Source: CAILHX01 sp964511385 (GTDB lineage Bacteria; Pseudomonadota; Gammaproteobacteria; Burkholderiales; Methylophilaceae). From it: a stretch of DNA of 64,000 nucleotides. The notes beneath the pieces are model-generated. The model saw only the letters and a list, made by a program, of their open reading frames with translations. It did not search any database and was not told the DNA's origin. The stretch covers positions 1 to 64,000 of the forward strand of contig CAZEFE010000006.1 of assembly GCA_964511385.1 (NCBI GenBank), given 5' to 3'. Position 1 is the stretch's first letter, and every line of letters begins with the position of its first letter. Both the position numbers and the translations under genes were made by a program. Shown here piece after piece: positions 48,759 to 58,379 of this stretch.

Positions 48759-50716
48759 AAAAAAACATCCTGTTCAAGCTTGGTATCGGGGCGCTGCTGC
48801 TGCAGGCTACGGCTGCTGCGGGCGGTGAGGCATACCCGGATTTGACAGACATCCCCATTGAAGACCTGATGCAGATGGAGGTGGTATCTGCCTCCCGGCT
48901 GGCACGGCAGGTCAGCGATGCGCCTTCCGCGGTGGCGGTCGTCACGGCGCAGGATATCCGGGATTATGGCTACCGCACGCTGGCCGACATCCTCAACTCC
49001 ATGCGCGGGCTGTACACCACCAACGACCATGCGTTCGATTACCTGGGCGGGCGCGGATTCAGCCGCCCCGGCGACTATGCCGGACGCATCCTCCTGCTGA
49101 TCGACGGTTACGCCGCCAACGATAATATCTACAACCAGATTTATCTCGACCATTCCGGGTTGCTTGATACCGAACTGATCGAACGGGTGGAATACATCCC
49201 CGGTACCGGTTCGGTGCTGTACGGCAACAATGCCTATTTCGGCATTATCAGCGTCACCACCAAAAAAGGGCGCGATATCGGCGGTACGCAGGCGGCGGTG
49301 GACGTATTCAGCCATGGAGGCCGCAAGGCGCGCGCCACGTTCGGCACGCAACTCGATAACGGCGCGGATGTATTGCTGTCAGCCTCGTCATTGAAAAGCG
49401 ACGGGCAAAACTGGTATTTCCCGGAGTTCGATACACCCGCTACCAACCACGGCGTGGCGGAAAACCTGGATTACCAGCACAGCAACCGCTTGTTCGGCAA
49501 GCTGCATTACGAACAATGGACGATCGAGGGCGGTTATGTGGACTCACGCAAGGCGGTGCCTACCGGCGGCGGCGGGTTGCAGTTCAACGGCTATCAACTG
49601 TTCCGGGATGCAAACGGTTTCTTGAGCGCCAATTACGACACCAGCTTCGGGCCCAGCCTGCGCGCATCCACCCATGCTTATACCGGGCTATACATGGATC
49701 GCGGCATTTACACCTTCGATGCGCTTGCCCTGTTGCCGGGGACGTTCCGCGAATTCAACCGTGGGCAGTGGTGGGGGATAGACCAGAAATTTGTCTACAC
49801 CGGAATGACGGGGCAAAAGTTGGTTTTTGGCGCGGAATATCGCGACGATTTCCGCTTCAGCCTATCCAATCCCACGGACACTTCCGAGCATGACCGCCAG
49901 ACGGTGAGCCTGTATGCGCAGGACGAAATTACGCTGGACCGGCAATGGCTGCTGAATGTGGGCGCGCGCTATGACCATGGCAGCGATGTCGGCGGCAACC
50001 TGAGCCCGCGCATCGCACTGATCTGGTCGCCCACGTCTAGGACGACGGTCAAGGGCGCTTACAGCACGGCATTCCGCATGCCTGCAGCGTATGAAAAATA
50101 CTATGTCAATGCGAATGACGGCCAGATCGCCAATCCGGACCTGCAGCCGGAAACCGTGACAACGATGGAACTGGTAGTGCGGCATGAATTCGCGCCGGAT
50201 TTCACCTTGACCGGGTCGCTGTACCGCTACCGGACGGAAGACCTGATCGATGCCGTGACGCAGCCGTCGGGTTCCGATCAATTCGTCAGTGTCGGCAGCA
50301 GCCATACCAAAGGCCTGGAACTGGAACTGGAGCGGCTCTGGCAGGACGGGGTGCGGTTGCGCACCAGTTATGCCTATCAGAATGCGACGAACTGGAGTGG
50401 CACCCAGGCGGTGAACGCTCCCAGACACCTGGGCAAGCTGAACCTGAGCCTGCCGATTTACGGTCCGCGGGTGCGCAGCGGGCTTGAACTGCAGTATGTA
50501 GGCGCGCGCCGGACGGAAGGTGGCCGCAATCTGGGCAGCTATACGCTGGCCAACCTGACAGTGACGGCTGATCTGCCGCACGGTCTGAGCGCATCGGCTA
50601 CCCTGCGCAACCTGCTCGACAAGCACTATCTGGCGGTGACCAGCGGGCTGACGCAGGATGTGTTGGAAATGGATGGCCGGAGTTTCTGGCTGAACCTGAC
50701 TTACGATTTCAGGTAA
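48755..50716 (+). CDS. TonB-dependent outer membrane receptor
   Basis: 653 residues. Signal peptide at about 1-22. The N-terminal region IPIEDLMQMEVVSASRLARQ, then VSDAPSAVAVVTAQDIRDYG, is the plug start of the CirA/BtuB-like receptors. The 22-strand barrel ends LNLTYDFR with a terminal aromatic-x-Arg. The form 'DLTDIPIEDLM..EVVSAS' is the type found beside YfiR proteins and sensor kinases rather than siderophore genes. The ligand is unknown, and no iron box was looked for with a matrix. Confidence 0.92.
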   Translation: MKKNILFKLGIGALLLQATAAAGGEAYPDLTDIPIEDLMQMEVVSASRLARQVSDAPSAVAVVTAQDIRDYGYRTLADILNSMRGLYTTNDHAFDYLGGRGFSRPGDYAGRILLLIDGYAANDNIYNQIYLDHSGLLDTELIERVEYIPGTGSVLYGNNAYFGIISVTTKKGRDIGGTQAAVDVFSHGGRKARATFGTQLDNGADVLLSASSLKSDGQNWYFPEFDTPATNHGVAENLDYQHSNRLFGKLHYEQWTIEGGYVDSRKAVPTGGGGLQFNGYQLFRDANGFLSANYDTSFGPSLRASTHAYTGLYMDRGIYTFDALALLPGTFREFNRGQWWGIDQKFVYTGMTGQKLVFGAEYRDDFRFSLSNPTDTSEHDRQTVSLYAQDEITLDRQWLLNVGARYDHGSDVGGNLSPRIALIWSPTSRTTVKGAYSTAFRMPAAYEKYYVNANDGQIANPDLQPETVTTMELVVRHEFAPDFTLTGSLYRYRTEDLIDAVTQPSGSDQFVSVGSSHTKGLELELERLWQDGVRLRTSYAYQNATNWSGTQAVNAPRHLGKLNLSLPIYGPRVRSGLELQYVGARRTEGGRNLGSYTLANLTVTADLPHGLSASATLRNLLDKHYLAVTSGLTQDVLEMDGRSFWLNLTYDFR

Positions 50717-50721
50717 ACACC

Positions 50722-51228
50722 ATGGCCCGCCTACTCCTCCTCGTTGCGCTGTTACTCGGGACCCCGGCAATTGTTGCCGAGCCGGTGCCGGAGTACACGA
50801 TGAAGGCGACCTATCTGTACAACTTCGCGCTGTACACGGAATGGCCAGAGGAGGTTGGCGATACGCTCAATCTTTGCGTGCTGGGGGAAGAGCGCTTTGG
50901 CGATGCATTCAACCAGATACGGGGGAAACAGGTTAACCAGCGGCGGCTGAATATCTACCAGATTGCCAGCCCGAAAGAAGTGCAGGGTTGCCAGATGGTG
51001 TTTATCGGCGAGCAGGAAAGCCAGTACGCGCAGCGGATGATTAACGCGTTGGCAGACGTTCCCGTATTAACGGTGACGGACGGCTTTGTGCCCTTGAATT
51101 CCGGGGTGATTGTCAGCATGGTGGTCGAGGAGCGGAAAATTGCATTTAATATCAACGCCAGCGCGGCGCGGCGCGCCAAGCTCAACATCAGTTCAAAGCT
51201 GCTGCGGCTGGCGCGCAACGTGTATTAA
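50722..51228 (+). CDS. YfiR/DUF4154 family periplasmic protein
   Basis: 168 residues. Signal peptide at about 1-19. YTMKATYLYNFALYTEWPEE is the DUF4154 signature (E..vKAa.lynfakf..WP), followed by LNLCVLGEERFGDAF and NSGVIVSMVVEERKIAFNINASAA, then a helical end with LLRLARNVY. YfiR represses the diguanylate cyclase YfiN in Pseudomonas by redox-sensitive binding. Here its partner is probably the hybrid kinase encoded two genes upstream. It starts five bases after the receptor gene. Confidence 0.9.
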   Translation: MARLLLLVALLLGTPAIVAEPVPEYTMKATYLYNFALYTEWPEEVGDTLNLCVLGEERFGDAFNQIRGKQVNQRRLNIYQIASPKEVQGCQMVFIGEQESQYAQRMINALADVPVLTVTDGFVPLNSGVIVSMVVEERKIAFNINASAARRAKLNISSKLLRLARNVY

Positions 51229-51231
51229 TGC

Positions 51232-51268
51232 AAAATAAAAACGGGGCATAAGCCCCGTTTTTATTTTG
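51232..51268. terminator. bidirectional rho-independent terminator
   Basis: AAAAACGGGGC-ataa-GCCCCGTTTTTAT, between the YfiR gene and the convergent peroxiredoxin gene. Confidence 0.93.
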
Positions 51269-51281
51269 TGGATGCGACCGA

Positions 51282-51884
51282 TTACAGCTTGTCGGCGTTG
51301 GCGGCCAGGTACTTGGCCACACCTTCCGGGCTGGCATCCATGCCCGCTTTGCCCTTGCTCCAGCCGGCCGGGCACACTTCGCCGTGTTCTTCGGTGAACT
51401 GCAGGGCGTCAACCAGGCGCAGGAACTCGTCCACGTTGCGGCCCAGCGGCAGGTCGTTGACGTACTGGTGACGCACGATGCCGGCCTTGTCGATCAGGAA
51501 CGTGCCACGGTAAGCCACGCCGCCGTCGGCTTCGACGTCATAAGCCTTGACGTATTCATGCTTGAGGTCGGCAATCAGCGGGTAGCCAACCTTGCCGATG
51601 CCGCCGGCATTAACCGGGGTGTTCTTCCAGGCCAGGTGGGTGAAATGGGAGTCGATGGAAACGCCGATGACTTCAACGCCGCGATTCTTGAATTCCTGCA
51701 GGCGGTGGTCGAAAGCGATCAGTTCCGACGGGCACACAAAGGTGAAATCCAGCGGATAGAAAAACAGGATCGCGTACTTGCCCTTGATGTGGTTGGCAAG
51801 GCTGAAGTTATCGGTGATGGTGTTGTCGCCCAGCACCGCGGCAGTGGTGAAACTGGGGGCGGGTTTACCTACGAGTACGGCCAT
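51282..51884 (-). CDS. typical 2-Cys peroxiredoxin (AhpC/TSA family)
   Basis: 200 residues. Peroxidatic Cys51 in DFTFVCPSE and resolving Cys171 in GEVCPAGW. GGIG at 94-97 corresponds to the GGLG motif, but the C-terminal YF motif of eukaryotic sensitive types is absent (end KYLAANADKL). It reduces hydrogen and organic peroxides. AAAGGAGATC before the ATG is a strong ribosome binding site. It is transcribed in the same direction as tpx upstream. Confidence 0.93.
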   Translation of the reverse strand: MAVLVGKPAPSFTTAAVLGDNTITDNFSLANHIKGKYAILFFYPLDFTFVCPSELIAFDHRLQEFKNRGVEVIGVSIDSHFTHLAWKNTPVNAGGIGKVGYPLIADLKHEYVKAYDVEADGGVAYRGTFLIDKAGIVRHQYVNDLPLGRNVDEFLRLVDALQFTEEHGEVCPAGWSKGKAGMDASPEGVAKYLAANADKL

Positions 51885-51963
51885 TGTGATCTCCTTTGTG
51901 AAACAGGTTATGTGTTAGCAGCAGCCAGCATTGTCGCACGTGCGCGACTGCTGTGGGAGCAGG

Positions 51964-52467
51964 TCAGCGCAGTGCGGCCAGTGCAGCATCATAATTCGGT
52001 TCGGTCGTGATTTCACCGACCAGTTCGCTATGCAGCACCTTGTTGTTTTCATCCAGCACGATCACAGCGCGTGCGGCTGCGCCGGCCAGTTTTGTCGTGG
52101 CAATCGCAACCCCGTAATTGTGCAGGAATTCGCGCCCGCGCATGGTGGACAGCGTAATGACGTTGCTCAGGCCCTCTGCGCCGCAGAAGCGCTTTTGCGC
52201 GAACGGCGTGTCGATCGAAATGCACAGTACGACGGTGTTGGGGAGGTCGTTGGCGGTCTGGTTGAACTTGCGCACCGAGGTGGCGCACGTCGGGGTATCG
52301 ATGCTGGGGAAAATGTTGAGGATTTTGCGCTTGCCGCTGAAGGTGCTCAAAGAAACATCCAGTGCATCCTGGCCGACCAGGGTGAAATCGGGAACCGTTT
52401 GTCCGGGTTTTGGAAAATCGCCTGAAACCTCGACCGGATTGCCTTTCAGTGTGACGGTGCTTGCCAT
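51964..52467 (-). CDS. tpx: thiol peroxidase Tpx
   Basis: 167 residues. Peroxidatic Cys61 in IDTPTCATSVRKFN and resolving Cys95 in KRFCGAEG, the atypical 2-Cys arrangement of Tpx. It begins VTLKGNPVEVSG as in other Tpx. ATG at 52467 follows AAGGAGAACG; an upstream ATG at 52500 is rejected. It lies 79 bases upstream of the AhpC-type peroxiredoxin. Confidence 0.95.
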   Translation of the reverse strand: MASTVTLKGNPVEVSGDFPKPGQTVPDFTLVGQDALDVSLSTFSGKRKILNIFPSIDTPTCATSVRKFNQTANDLPNTVVLCISIDTPFAQKRFCGAEGLSNVITLSTMRGREFLHNYGVAIATTKLAGAAARAVIVLDENNKVLHSELVGEITTEPNYDAALAALR

Positions 52468-52619
52468 GACGTTCTCCTTTTCAGTTGTTTTTGCAGGCAC
52501 ATATCATGCGTCAAGACCCGTGCCAATTCAACACTGAACCAAAAGTGGCTTTTAACCGGAAAGGTTGCTGTTCGCTGTGTCGGCCGTGGCGGTTAAACGC
52601 TGTCTCACGGGCTTTATCA

Positions 52620-52628
52620 TGCTAAAAT
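52620..52628 (+). promoter_or_regulatory. candidate extended -10 element of the gyrA promoter
   Basis: TGCTAAAAT 35 bases before the gyrA start codon. No good -35 hexamer stands at the right distance, so this is weak support. Confidence 0.35.
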
Positions 52629-52662
52629 CGAACCTCTTAATGCCAGAATAAAAAGCCGGTTT

Positions 52663-55212
52663 ATGGAACAGTTTGCCAAAGAAACACTCCCCATCAGTCT
52701 CGAAGAAGAAATGCGCCGTTCCTACCTCGATTACGCCATGAGCGTGATTGTGGGACGTGCGTTGCCGGATGTCCGGGATGGTCTTAAACCCGTGCACCGT
52801 CGCGTGCTGTTCGCCATGCACGAACTTTCCAACGACTGGAACCGCCCGTACAAGAAATCGGCGCGTATCGTTGGTGACGTCATCGGTAAATACCACCCGC
52901 ACGGCGATACCGCGGTGTATGACACCATTGTGCGCATGGCGCAGGATTTCAGCTTGCGTTACATGCTGGTGGACGGGCAAGGTAACTTTGGTTCGGTGGA
53001 CGGCGACAACGCGGCAGCTATGCGTTATACCGAAATCCGCATGGCGCGCATTGCGCATGAACTGCTGGCCGACCTGGACAAGGAAACGGTGGATTTCGGC
53101 GACAACTACGACGGCTCGGAGCACGAGCCGCTGGTGCTGCCGGCCAAGATCCCCAACCTGCTGGTCAACGGCAGTTCCGGCATTGCCGTGGGCATGGCCA
53201 CCAACATCCCGCCACATAATCTGAACGAGGTGATTGATGCCTGTATGGCGGTGCTGAAGGATCCGGAGATCAGTATCGAGGACCTGATTGAAATCGTGCC
53301 GGCACCGGATTTCCCTACCGCCGGCATCATCTACGGCACGGTAGGCGTGAAAGAAGGTTACCGTACCGGTCGCGGCCGCTGCGTGATGCGCGCCCGCACC
53401 CATTTCGAAGAGATTGGCCGGGGCGAACGCCAGGCGATCATCGTCGATGAACTGCCGTATCAGGTGAACAAGAAGACCCTGATCGAAAAAATCGCCGAAC
53501 TGGTCAACGAAAAGAAAATCGAAGGCATCTCCGATCTGCGCGACGAGTCGGACAAATCCGGCATGCGCATGGTGATCGAATTGAAGCGCGGCGAAGTGCC
53601 GGAAGTGGTGCTCAACAACCTGTACAAGCAGACCCAGCTGCAAGATACCTTCGGCATGAACATGGTGGCACTGCTGGACGGCCAGCCGCGCCTGTTGAAC
53701 CTGAAGCAGATGCTGGAGGCTTTCCTGCGTCACCGCCGCGAAGTGGTGACGCGCCGCACCGTGTTCGAACTGCGCAAGGCGCGCGCGCGCGGGCACGTGC
53801 TGGAAGGCTTGGCCGTGGCGCTGGCCAACGTGGACGACATGATCGCCCTGATCAAGGCCGCACCGACGCCGCCGGACGCCAAGGTGGCATTGATGGAGCG
53901 CACCTGGAAATCGCCGGTGGTGGAGGAAATGCTCAAGCGCGCCGCATCCGATGCCTCGCGTCCCGAAGGCCTGTCGGTGGAATTCGGCCTGCATCCCGAT
54001 GGCTACAAACTGTCCGATGTGCAAGCACAGGAAATCCTGCAAATGCGCCTGCAGCGCCTGACTGGCCTGGAGCAGGACAAGATTGTTTCCGAGTACAAGG
54101 AAGTGATGGACGAAATCGCCGACCTGCTGGATATCCTGGCCAAGCCGGAGCGCGTGACCGAAATCATCGTCAGCGAGTTGGCCGCCATCAAGCAGCAATT
54201 CGGTGACAATCGCCGCAGCGAGATTGTGCACAACGCCCAGGACCTGAGCCTGGAAGACCTGATTACGCCGCAGGACGTGGTGGTGACGCTGTCCCATACC
54301 GGCTACATCAAATCGCAGCCGCTGGACGAATACCGCGCCCAGCGTCGCGGTGGGCGCGGCAAGCAGGCCGCTGCCACCAAGGAAGACGATTTCATCGACA
54401 AGATGTTCGTCGCCAACACCCACGACTACATCCTGTGTTTCTCCAGCCGCGGCCGGGTGTACTGGCTCAAGGTGTACGAGGTGCCGCAGGGCAGCCGCAT
54501 CAGCCGCGGCAAGCCTATCGTCAACCTGTTCCCGCTGGAGGAAGGCGAAAAGATCAATGCCATCCTGCCAGTCAAGGAGTTCGACGAGAATCACTTCATC
54601 TTCATGGCCACCGCCCAGGGCACGGTGAAGAAGACCGCGCTGGTTGAATTCTCCAACCCGCGCCGTTCCGGCATCATCGCCATCAACCTGGATGACGGTG
54701 ACTACCTGATCGGCGCCGAGGTGACCAACGGCAGCAACGACGTGGTGCTGGTGTCGGATGCCGGCAAGGCGGTGTGGTTCGACGAAGAAGACGTGCGTGC
54801 CATGGGCCGCGCCACCCGCGGCGTGCGCGGCATGAAACTGCAGGCCAAGCAGCAGGTGCTGTCGCTGCTGATTGCCGAGGATGACAAACAATCCGTGCTG
54901 GTGGCGACCGAAAACGGTTACGGCAAGCGCACCGTGCTGGCCGATTTCCGCCACTCCGGCCGCGGCACGCAGGGCGTGATCGCGATCGCCACCTCGGCGC
55001 GCAACGGCAAGGTGGTGGCTGCCAAGTTGGTGGCCGATGACGACGAAATCATGCTGATTACTACCGGCGGCGTGCTGATCCGTACCCGCGTCAAGGAAAT
55101 CCGCGAACTGGGCCGCGCCACGCAGGGCGTGACGCTGATCAACCTGGGCGAGGGCGAAACGCTGTCCGGCCTGGAAAAGGTCGTGGAAACCGAAGACGAG
55201 GCAGAGGCATAA
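52663..55212 (+). CDS. gyrA: DNA gyrase subunit A
   Basis: 849 residues. The quinolone region reads KYHPHGDTAVYDT with Thr83 and Asp87 (E. coli numbering coincides), and catalytic Tyr122 is in MRYTE. The GyrA-box YRAQRRGGRGK is near residue 550, followed by the six-bladed C-terminal beta-pinwheel. Thr at 83 is the native residue in many proteobacteria and is not by itself a resistance change. serC starts immediately after the stop. Confidence 0.98.
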   Translation: MEQFAKETLPISLEEEMRRSYLDYAMSVIVGRALPDVRDGLKPVHRRVLFAMHELSNDWNRPYKKSARIVGDVIGKYHPHGDTAVYDTIVRMAQDFSLRYMLVDGQGNFGSVDGDNAAAMRYTEIRMARIAHELLADLDKETVDFGDNYDGSEHEPLVLPAKIPNLLVNGSSGIAVGMATNIPPHNLNEVIDACMAVLKDPEISIEDLIEIVPAPDFPTAGIIYGTVGVKEGYRTGRGRCVMRARTHFEEIGRGERQAIIVDELPYQVNKKTLIEKIAELVNEKKIEGISDLRDESDKSGMRMVIELKRGEVPEVVLNNLYKQTQLQDTFGMNMVALLDGQPRLLNLKQMLEAFLRHRREVVTRRTVFELRKARARGHVLEGLAVALANVDDMIALIKAAPTPPDAKVALMERTWKSPVVEEMLKRAASDASRPEGLSVEFGLHPDGYKLSDVQAQEILQMRLQRLTGLEQDKIVSEYKEVMDEIADLLDILAKPERVTEIIVSELAAIKQQFGDNRRSEIVHNAQDLSLEDLITPQDVVVTLSHTGYIKSQPLDEYRAQRRGGRGKQAAATKEDDFIDKMFVANTHDYILCFSSRGRVYWLKVYEVPQGSRISRGKPIVNLFPLEEGEKINAILPVKEFDENHFIFMATAQGTVKKTALVEFSNPRRSGIIAINLDDGDYLIGAEVTNGSNDVVLVSDAGKAVWFDEEDVRAMGRATRGVRGMKLQAKQQVLSLLIAEDDKQSVLVATENGYGKRTVLADFRHSGRGTQGVIAIATSARNGKVVAAKLVADDDEIMLITTGGVLIRTRVKEIRELGRATQGVTLINLGEGETLSGLEKVVETEDEAEA

Positions 55213-56337
55213 ATGTCACGCGTGTGGAATTTCAGTGCCGGCCCCGCGGTGCTGCCGCTGGAAGTGCTGGAGCAGGTTCGCGACGAAATGCTGGACTGGC
55301 ACGGCTGCGGCATGTCGGTGATGGAAATGTCGCATCGCGGCAAGGATTTCACCTCCATCATCGAGACCGCCGAAGCCGATCTGCGCGACTTGCTGGCGAT
55401 ACCGCCCAATTACAAGGTGTTATTCCTGCAAGGAGGAGCAACCCAGCTGTTTTCGCAGATCCCGTTGAATCTGGCCGCGGGCCGGTCCGCCGATTATCTG
55501 GTGACCGGTTCCTGGTCGAAAAAGGCGGTGGAAGAAGCGCAGCGCGTGGCGCCTATTGCCGGCGCTGCCAGGGTTGCCGGCAGCACAGCGGCCAAGGGCG
55601 CGCCAGCGGACGGTTTTACCCGCCTGCTGCGCGATGAGGAAATCAAACTTGATCCCAACGCCGCTTTCCTTCATCTGTGCACCAACGAAACCATTTACGG
55701 GGTCGAGGTGCAGGATGACTGCGCAGCGCTGGCCGCCCGTGCCGGTGGCGTGCCGCTGGTGGCCGACATGAGTTCGCACATCCTGTCGCGGCCGGTGGAT
55801 GTTTCCCGCTACGGCCTGATTTACGCCGGTGCGCAGAAAAACATCGGCCCTTCCGGGCTGGTGGTCTGTATCGTGCGCGAAGACCTGCTCGGCAGGGCTG
55901 TGCCGACGCTGCCCAGCACCATGGATTTTTCCGTCATGGCCGAGCATGGTTCCATGCTCAATACCCCGCCCACCTTCGGCATCTATGTCGCCGGCCTGGT
56001 GTTCAAGTGGCTGAAGAAACTTGGCGGTGTTGCCGCCATCGAGCAGGCCAACATTGCCAAGGCGCGGCTGCTGTATGGCGCGATTGATGGCAGCAACGGT
56101 TTCTACCTGAATCCGGTTGAGAGCGTCGGCCGTTCCCGCATGAACGTGCCGTTCGTGCTCAGGGATGCCGCGCTGGATGCGGTGTTTCTGAAAGAGGCGG
56201 AGCTGGCTGGTCTGCATTACCTCAAAGGCCATAAATCGGTGGGTGGCCTGCGCGCCTCGATTTACAACGCCATGCCGGAAACCGGCGTCAGGGCGCTGGT
56301 CGACTTCATGCAGGAATTTGCGAAAGTGCGTGGCTGA
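55213..56337 (+). CDS. serC: phosphoserine aminotransferase
   Basis: 374 residues. WNFSAGPAVLP at the N-terminus, FLQGGATQLFS, CTNETIYGVE and the PLP lysine in YAGAQKNIGPSG. It makes phosphoserine and can act in pyridoxal phosphate synthesis. The ATG directly abuts the gyrA stop (TAAATG). The stop overlaps the pheA start by one base (TGATG). Confidence 0.96.
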   Translation: MSRVWNFSAGPAVLPLEVLEQVRDEMLDWHGCGMSVMEMSHRGKDFTSIIETAEADLRDLLAIPPNYKVLFLQGGATQLFSQIPLNLAAGRSADYLVTGSWSKKAVEEAQRVAPIAGAARVAGSTAAKGAPADGFTRLLRDEEIKLDPNAAFLHLCTNETIYGVEVQDDCAALAARAGGVPLVADMSSHILSRPVDVSRYGLIYAGAQKNIGPSGLVVCIVREDLLGRAVPTLPSTMDFSVMAEHGSMLNTPPTFGIYVAGLVFKWLKKLGGVAAIEQANIAKARLLYGAIDGSNGFYLNPVESVGRSRMNVPFVLRDAALDAVFLKEAELAGLHYLKGHKSVGGLRASIYNAMPETGVRALVDFMQEFAKVRG

Positions 56338-57404
56338 TGAGCGACGAACTCAAAAAACACCGCGAACAAATAGACGCGATCGACGCCCAGTTGTTGAAAC
56401 TGGTGAGTGAGCGTGCGCAGCATGCACGCACCATCGGCAGCCTCAAGGGGGGGGGGCCGATCTACCGCCCTGAGCGCGAGGCTCAGGTGCTGCGCCGCCT
56501 GCTGGATCAGAACCCGGGTCCGTTGTCGGATGAAGCCGTCACCGCCATTTTCCGTACGGTCATGTCCAACTGCCGCGCGCTGGAAAAGGCGCTGTCCGTC
56601 GCTTTTCTCGGCCCGCTCGGCACCTACAGCGAAGAAGCTGCGATCAAGCAATTTGGCGGGCTTTCCAACCCGATCCAGTGTGCTTCAATTGATGAAGTAT
56701 TCCGGCTGGTGGAAGCCGGTGAGGCGGATTACGGCGTGGTGCCGGTGGAAAACTCCACTGAAGGCGCTATCGGCCGTACCCTGGATTTGTTGCTGGCTAG
56801 CCCGCTACAGGTCTGCGGCGAGGTGGACCTGGCGGTGCACCACAATTTGCTGGCGAAAGAGGGCGGGATGGAAACCATCCGCAAAGTCTATTCCCATGCC
56901 CAGTCACTGGCGCAATGCCACGAATGGCTGAATACCCATCTGCCCCATGCTGAGCGCCAGGCGGTGGCCAGCAATGCCGAAGCAACGCGTCTGGCAGCCG
57001 AGGGCAGCGGTGTGGCTGCCATTGCCAGCCGTCGTGCGGGTGAAATTTATGGCTTGAACCTGCTGGCGGAAAATATTGAGGATGATCCGCGCAATACCAC
57101 GCGTTTCCTGGTGATTGCAGATCACGATGTCGCCCCGTCAGGCCGCGACAAGACCTCGCTGGCGATGTCGGTGCGCAATGTTCCCGGTGCCGTGGTGGAA
57201 CTGCTCGCCCCGCTGGCGCAGAACGAAGTCTCCATGACCAAGCTGGAATCGCGCCCGGCTCATTCCGGATTGTGGGAGTATGTCTTCTTTGTGGACATCG
57301 AAGGGCATCGCGATGATGCCAAGGTCGCCAGGGCGCTGGCAACGCTGGAGCAGAAAGCTTCTTTTCTCAAGGTGCTGGGATCTTATCCCATTGCTGTCAT
57401 TTAG
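56337..57404 (+). CDS. pheA: bifunctional chorismate mutase/prephenate dehydratase
   Basis: 355 residues. An AroQ-type chorismate mutase is at 1-90 (DELKKHREQIDAIDAQLLKL), a prephenate dehydratase at about 92-270 (AFLGPLGTYSEEAA, VVPVENSTEGAIG, NTTRFLVI) and an ACT domain at the C-terminus (ESRPAHSGLWEYVFF). It makes phenylpyruvate and is usually feedback-inhibited by phenylalanine. A run of eight Gs at 56449-56456 lies inside the mutase region, a slippage-prone site. The 3' end overlaps the convergent CBS gene by four bases. Confidence 0.96.
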   Translation: MSDELKKHREQIDAIDAQLLKLVSERAQHARTIGSLKGGGPIYRPEREAQVLRRLLDQNPGPLSDEAVTAIFRTVMSNCRALEKALSVAFLGPLGTYSEEAAIKQFGGLSNPIQCASIDEVFRLVEAGEADYGVVPVENSTEGAIGRTLDLLLASPLQVCGEVDLAVHHNLLAKEGGMETIRKVYSHAQSLAQCHEWLNTHLPHAERQAVASNAEATRLAAEGSGVAAIASRRAGEIYGLNLLAENIEDDPRNTTRFLVIADHDVAPSGRDKTSLAMSVRNVPGAVVELLAPLAQNEVSMTKLESRPAHSGLWEYVFFVDIEGHRDDAKVARALATLEQKASFLKVLGSYPIAVI

Positions 57405-58030
57405 CGCCACAAACTGACCGGCGGGTCAGCCACCACCGCCTGCAGGATGTCGGTGCGCGAAATAAAGCCCACCAGCTCGTGATTGACGTTGACGATGGGC
57501 ACGCCATCCACGCCGTGATCGAGCATGACCGTGGCAATCTTGCGGATGTCGGTTCCCGGCTCTGCCGCCACTACCGGTGAGGTCATCACGTCGCTCACCT
57601 TGCGGTGCATGGCATCCATCACTTTACCGTCTTCGATGTTGATAGTGGTGAGCAGATCCCGCTCGCTGACGATGCCGACCAGCCGTTGCTGTGCGTTCAG
57701 CACTGGCGCTTCGTGGATGCGGTGCTCGCGGAACACCTGCCAGGCGTGGGAAACGCTGTCTTCGTCGCCCAGGGTAATCACTTCGCGCGTCATGATCTGG
57801 TAAGCGTGATACAGCGGGCCGCGCTCGACATCCGGCTGCACCTGTGTCTGATAGGCCTTGATGGCATGTTCATGCGGCTTGCCGCCATAAGCGGGCTCAA
57901 CGCTAGCCAGTTCATTGTTTTTGGCGACAATCCTGCGGATGGCGGGGCTGCGGGTGAGGGCGTTGACGCGCCCCAGGTCTTCGATGGTGCCGGTGATGAC
58001 GGGGTCGCGGATACCGTAGAGCATGAACAT
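57401..58030 (-). CDS. CBS-domain pair protein
   Basis: 209 residues. An N-terminal polar region of about 75 residues is followed by two CBS motifs (about 78-130, IMTREVITLGDEDSVSHAW, and about 145-200, VMTSPVVAAEPGTDIRKIA). CBS pairs bind adenine nucleotides and act as energy or ionic sensors. With no attached catalytic domain the partner is unknown. It overlaps the end of pheA on the other strand. Confidence 0.86.
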   Translation of the reverse strand: MFMLYGIRDPVITGTIEDLGRVNALTRSPAIRRIVAKNNELASVEPAYGGKPHEHAIKAYQTQVQPDVERGPLYHAYQIMTREVITLGDEDSVSHAWQVFREHRIHEAPVLNAQQRLVGIVSERDLLTTINIEDGKVMDAMHRKVSDVMTSPVVAAEPGTDIRKIATVMLDHGVDGVPIVNVNHELVGFISRTDILQAVVADPPVSLWR

Positions 58031-58151
58031 GGGGTGACCTTAACGTGGCTGGTTGGCTTTTATCCTACCAGACAATTCTGAAAATGCCTGCCACTGGCTG
58101 AAAATTCTGCTACTGTAAGCATCTGCACGCAAGTTAGCTATGGAGGTCATC

Positions 58152-58361
58152 ATGGATAACAAATACGCTTTAGGCAGCACCAAGGTCGCACACGAACACC
58201 ACGACCTGAAGGCCGCCAAGACACCGCTGGCATGCCGCTTCTGCGGGCACGATCATCTCGTTTATTGCCCCACCATGCGGGACCATCACTGTCCCGAATG
58301 CGATAAGTACCAGGAAGACATCCCGGCAGGATATTCAACCGGCCGTAGCGCCAATTACTAG
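58152..58361 (+). CDS. small zinc-ribbon protein, 69 aa
   Basis: Two CxxC pairs, C28-R-F-C31 and C47-P-E-C50, with another Cys at 39 and several His (AHEHHDL, GHDH, DHH): a probable single zinc ribbon. ATG at 58152 has GGAGG six bases upstream; an earlier ATG at 58140 overlaps that site. No family is recognised. It is convergent with the ABC-F gene. Confidence 0.65.
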   Translation: MDNKYALGSTKVAHEHHDLKAAKTPLACRFCGHDHLVYCPTMRDHHCPECDKYQEDIPAGYSTGRSANY

Positions 58362-58379
58362 CGTCACGGCTAACTGGCG

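Noticed and set aside
52900..52930. Thr83 in GyrA as a quinolone-resistance mutation
   Set aside because: Thr is the natural residue at this position in many proteobacteria. A susceptible relative would be needed for comparison.
52552..54954. 800-codon antisense frame under gyrA
   Set aside because: Shadow of gyrA codon bias: low-complexity His-rich sequence with no ribosome binding site.
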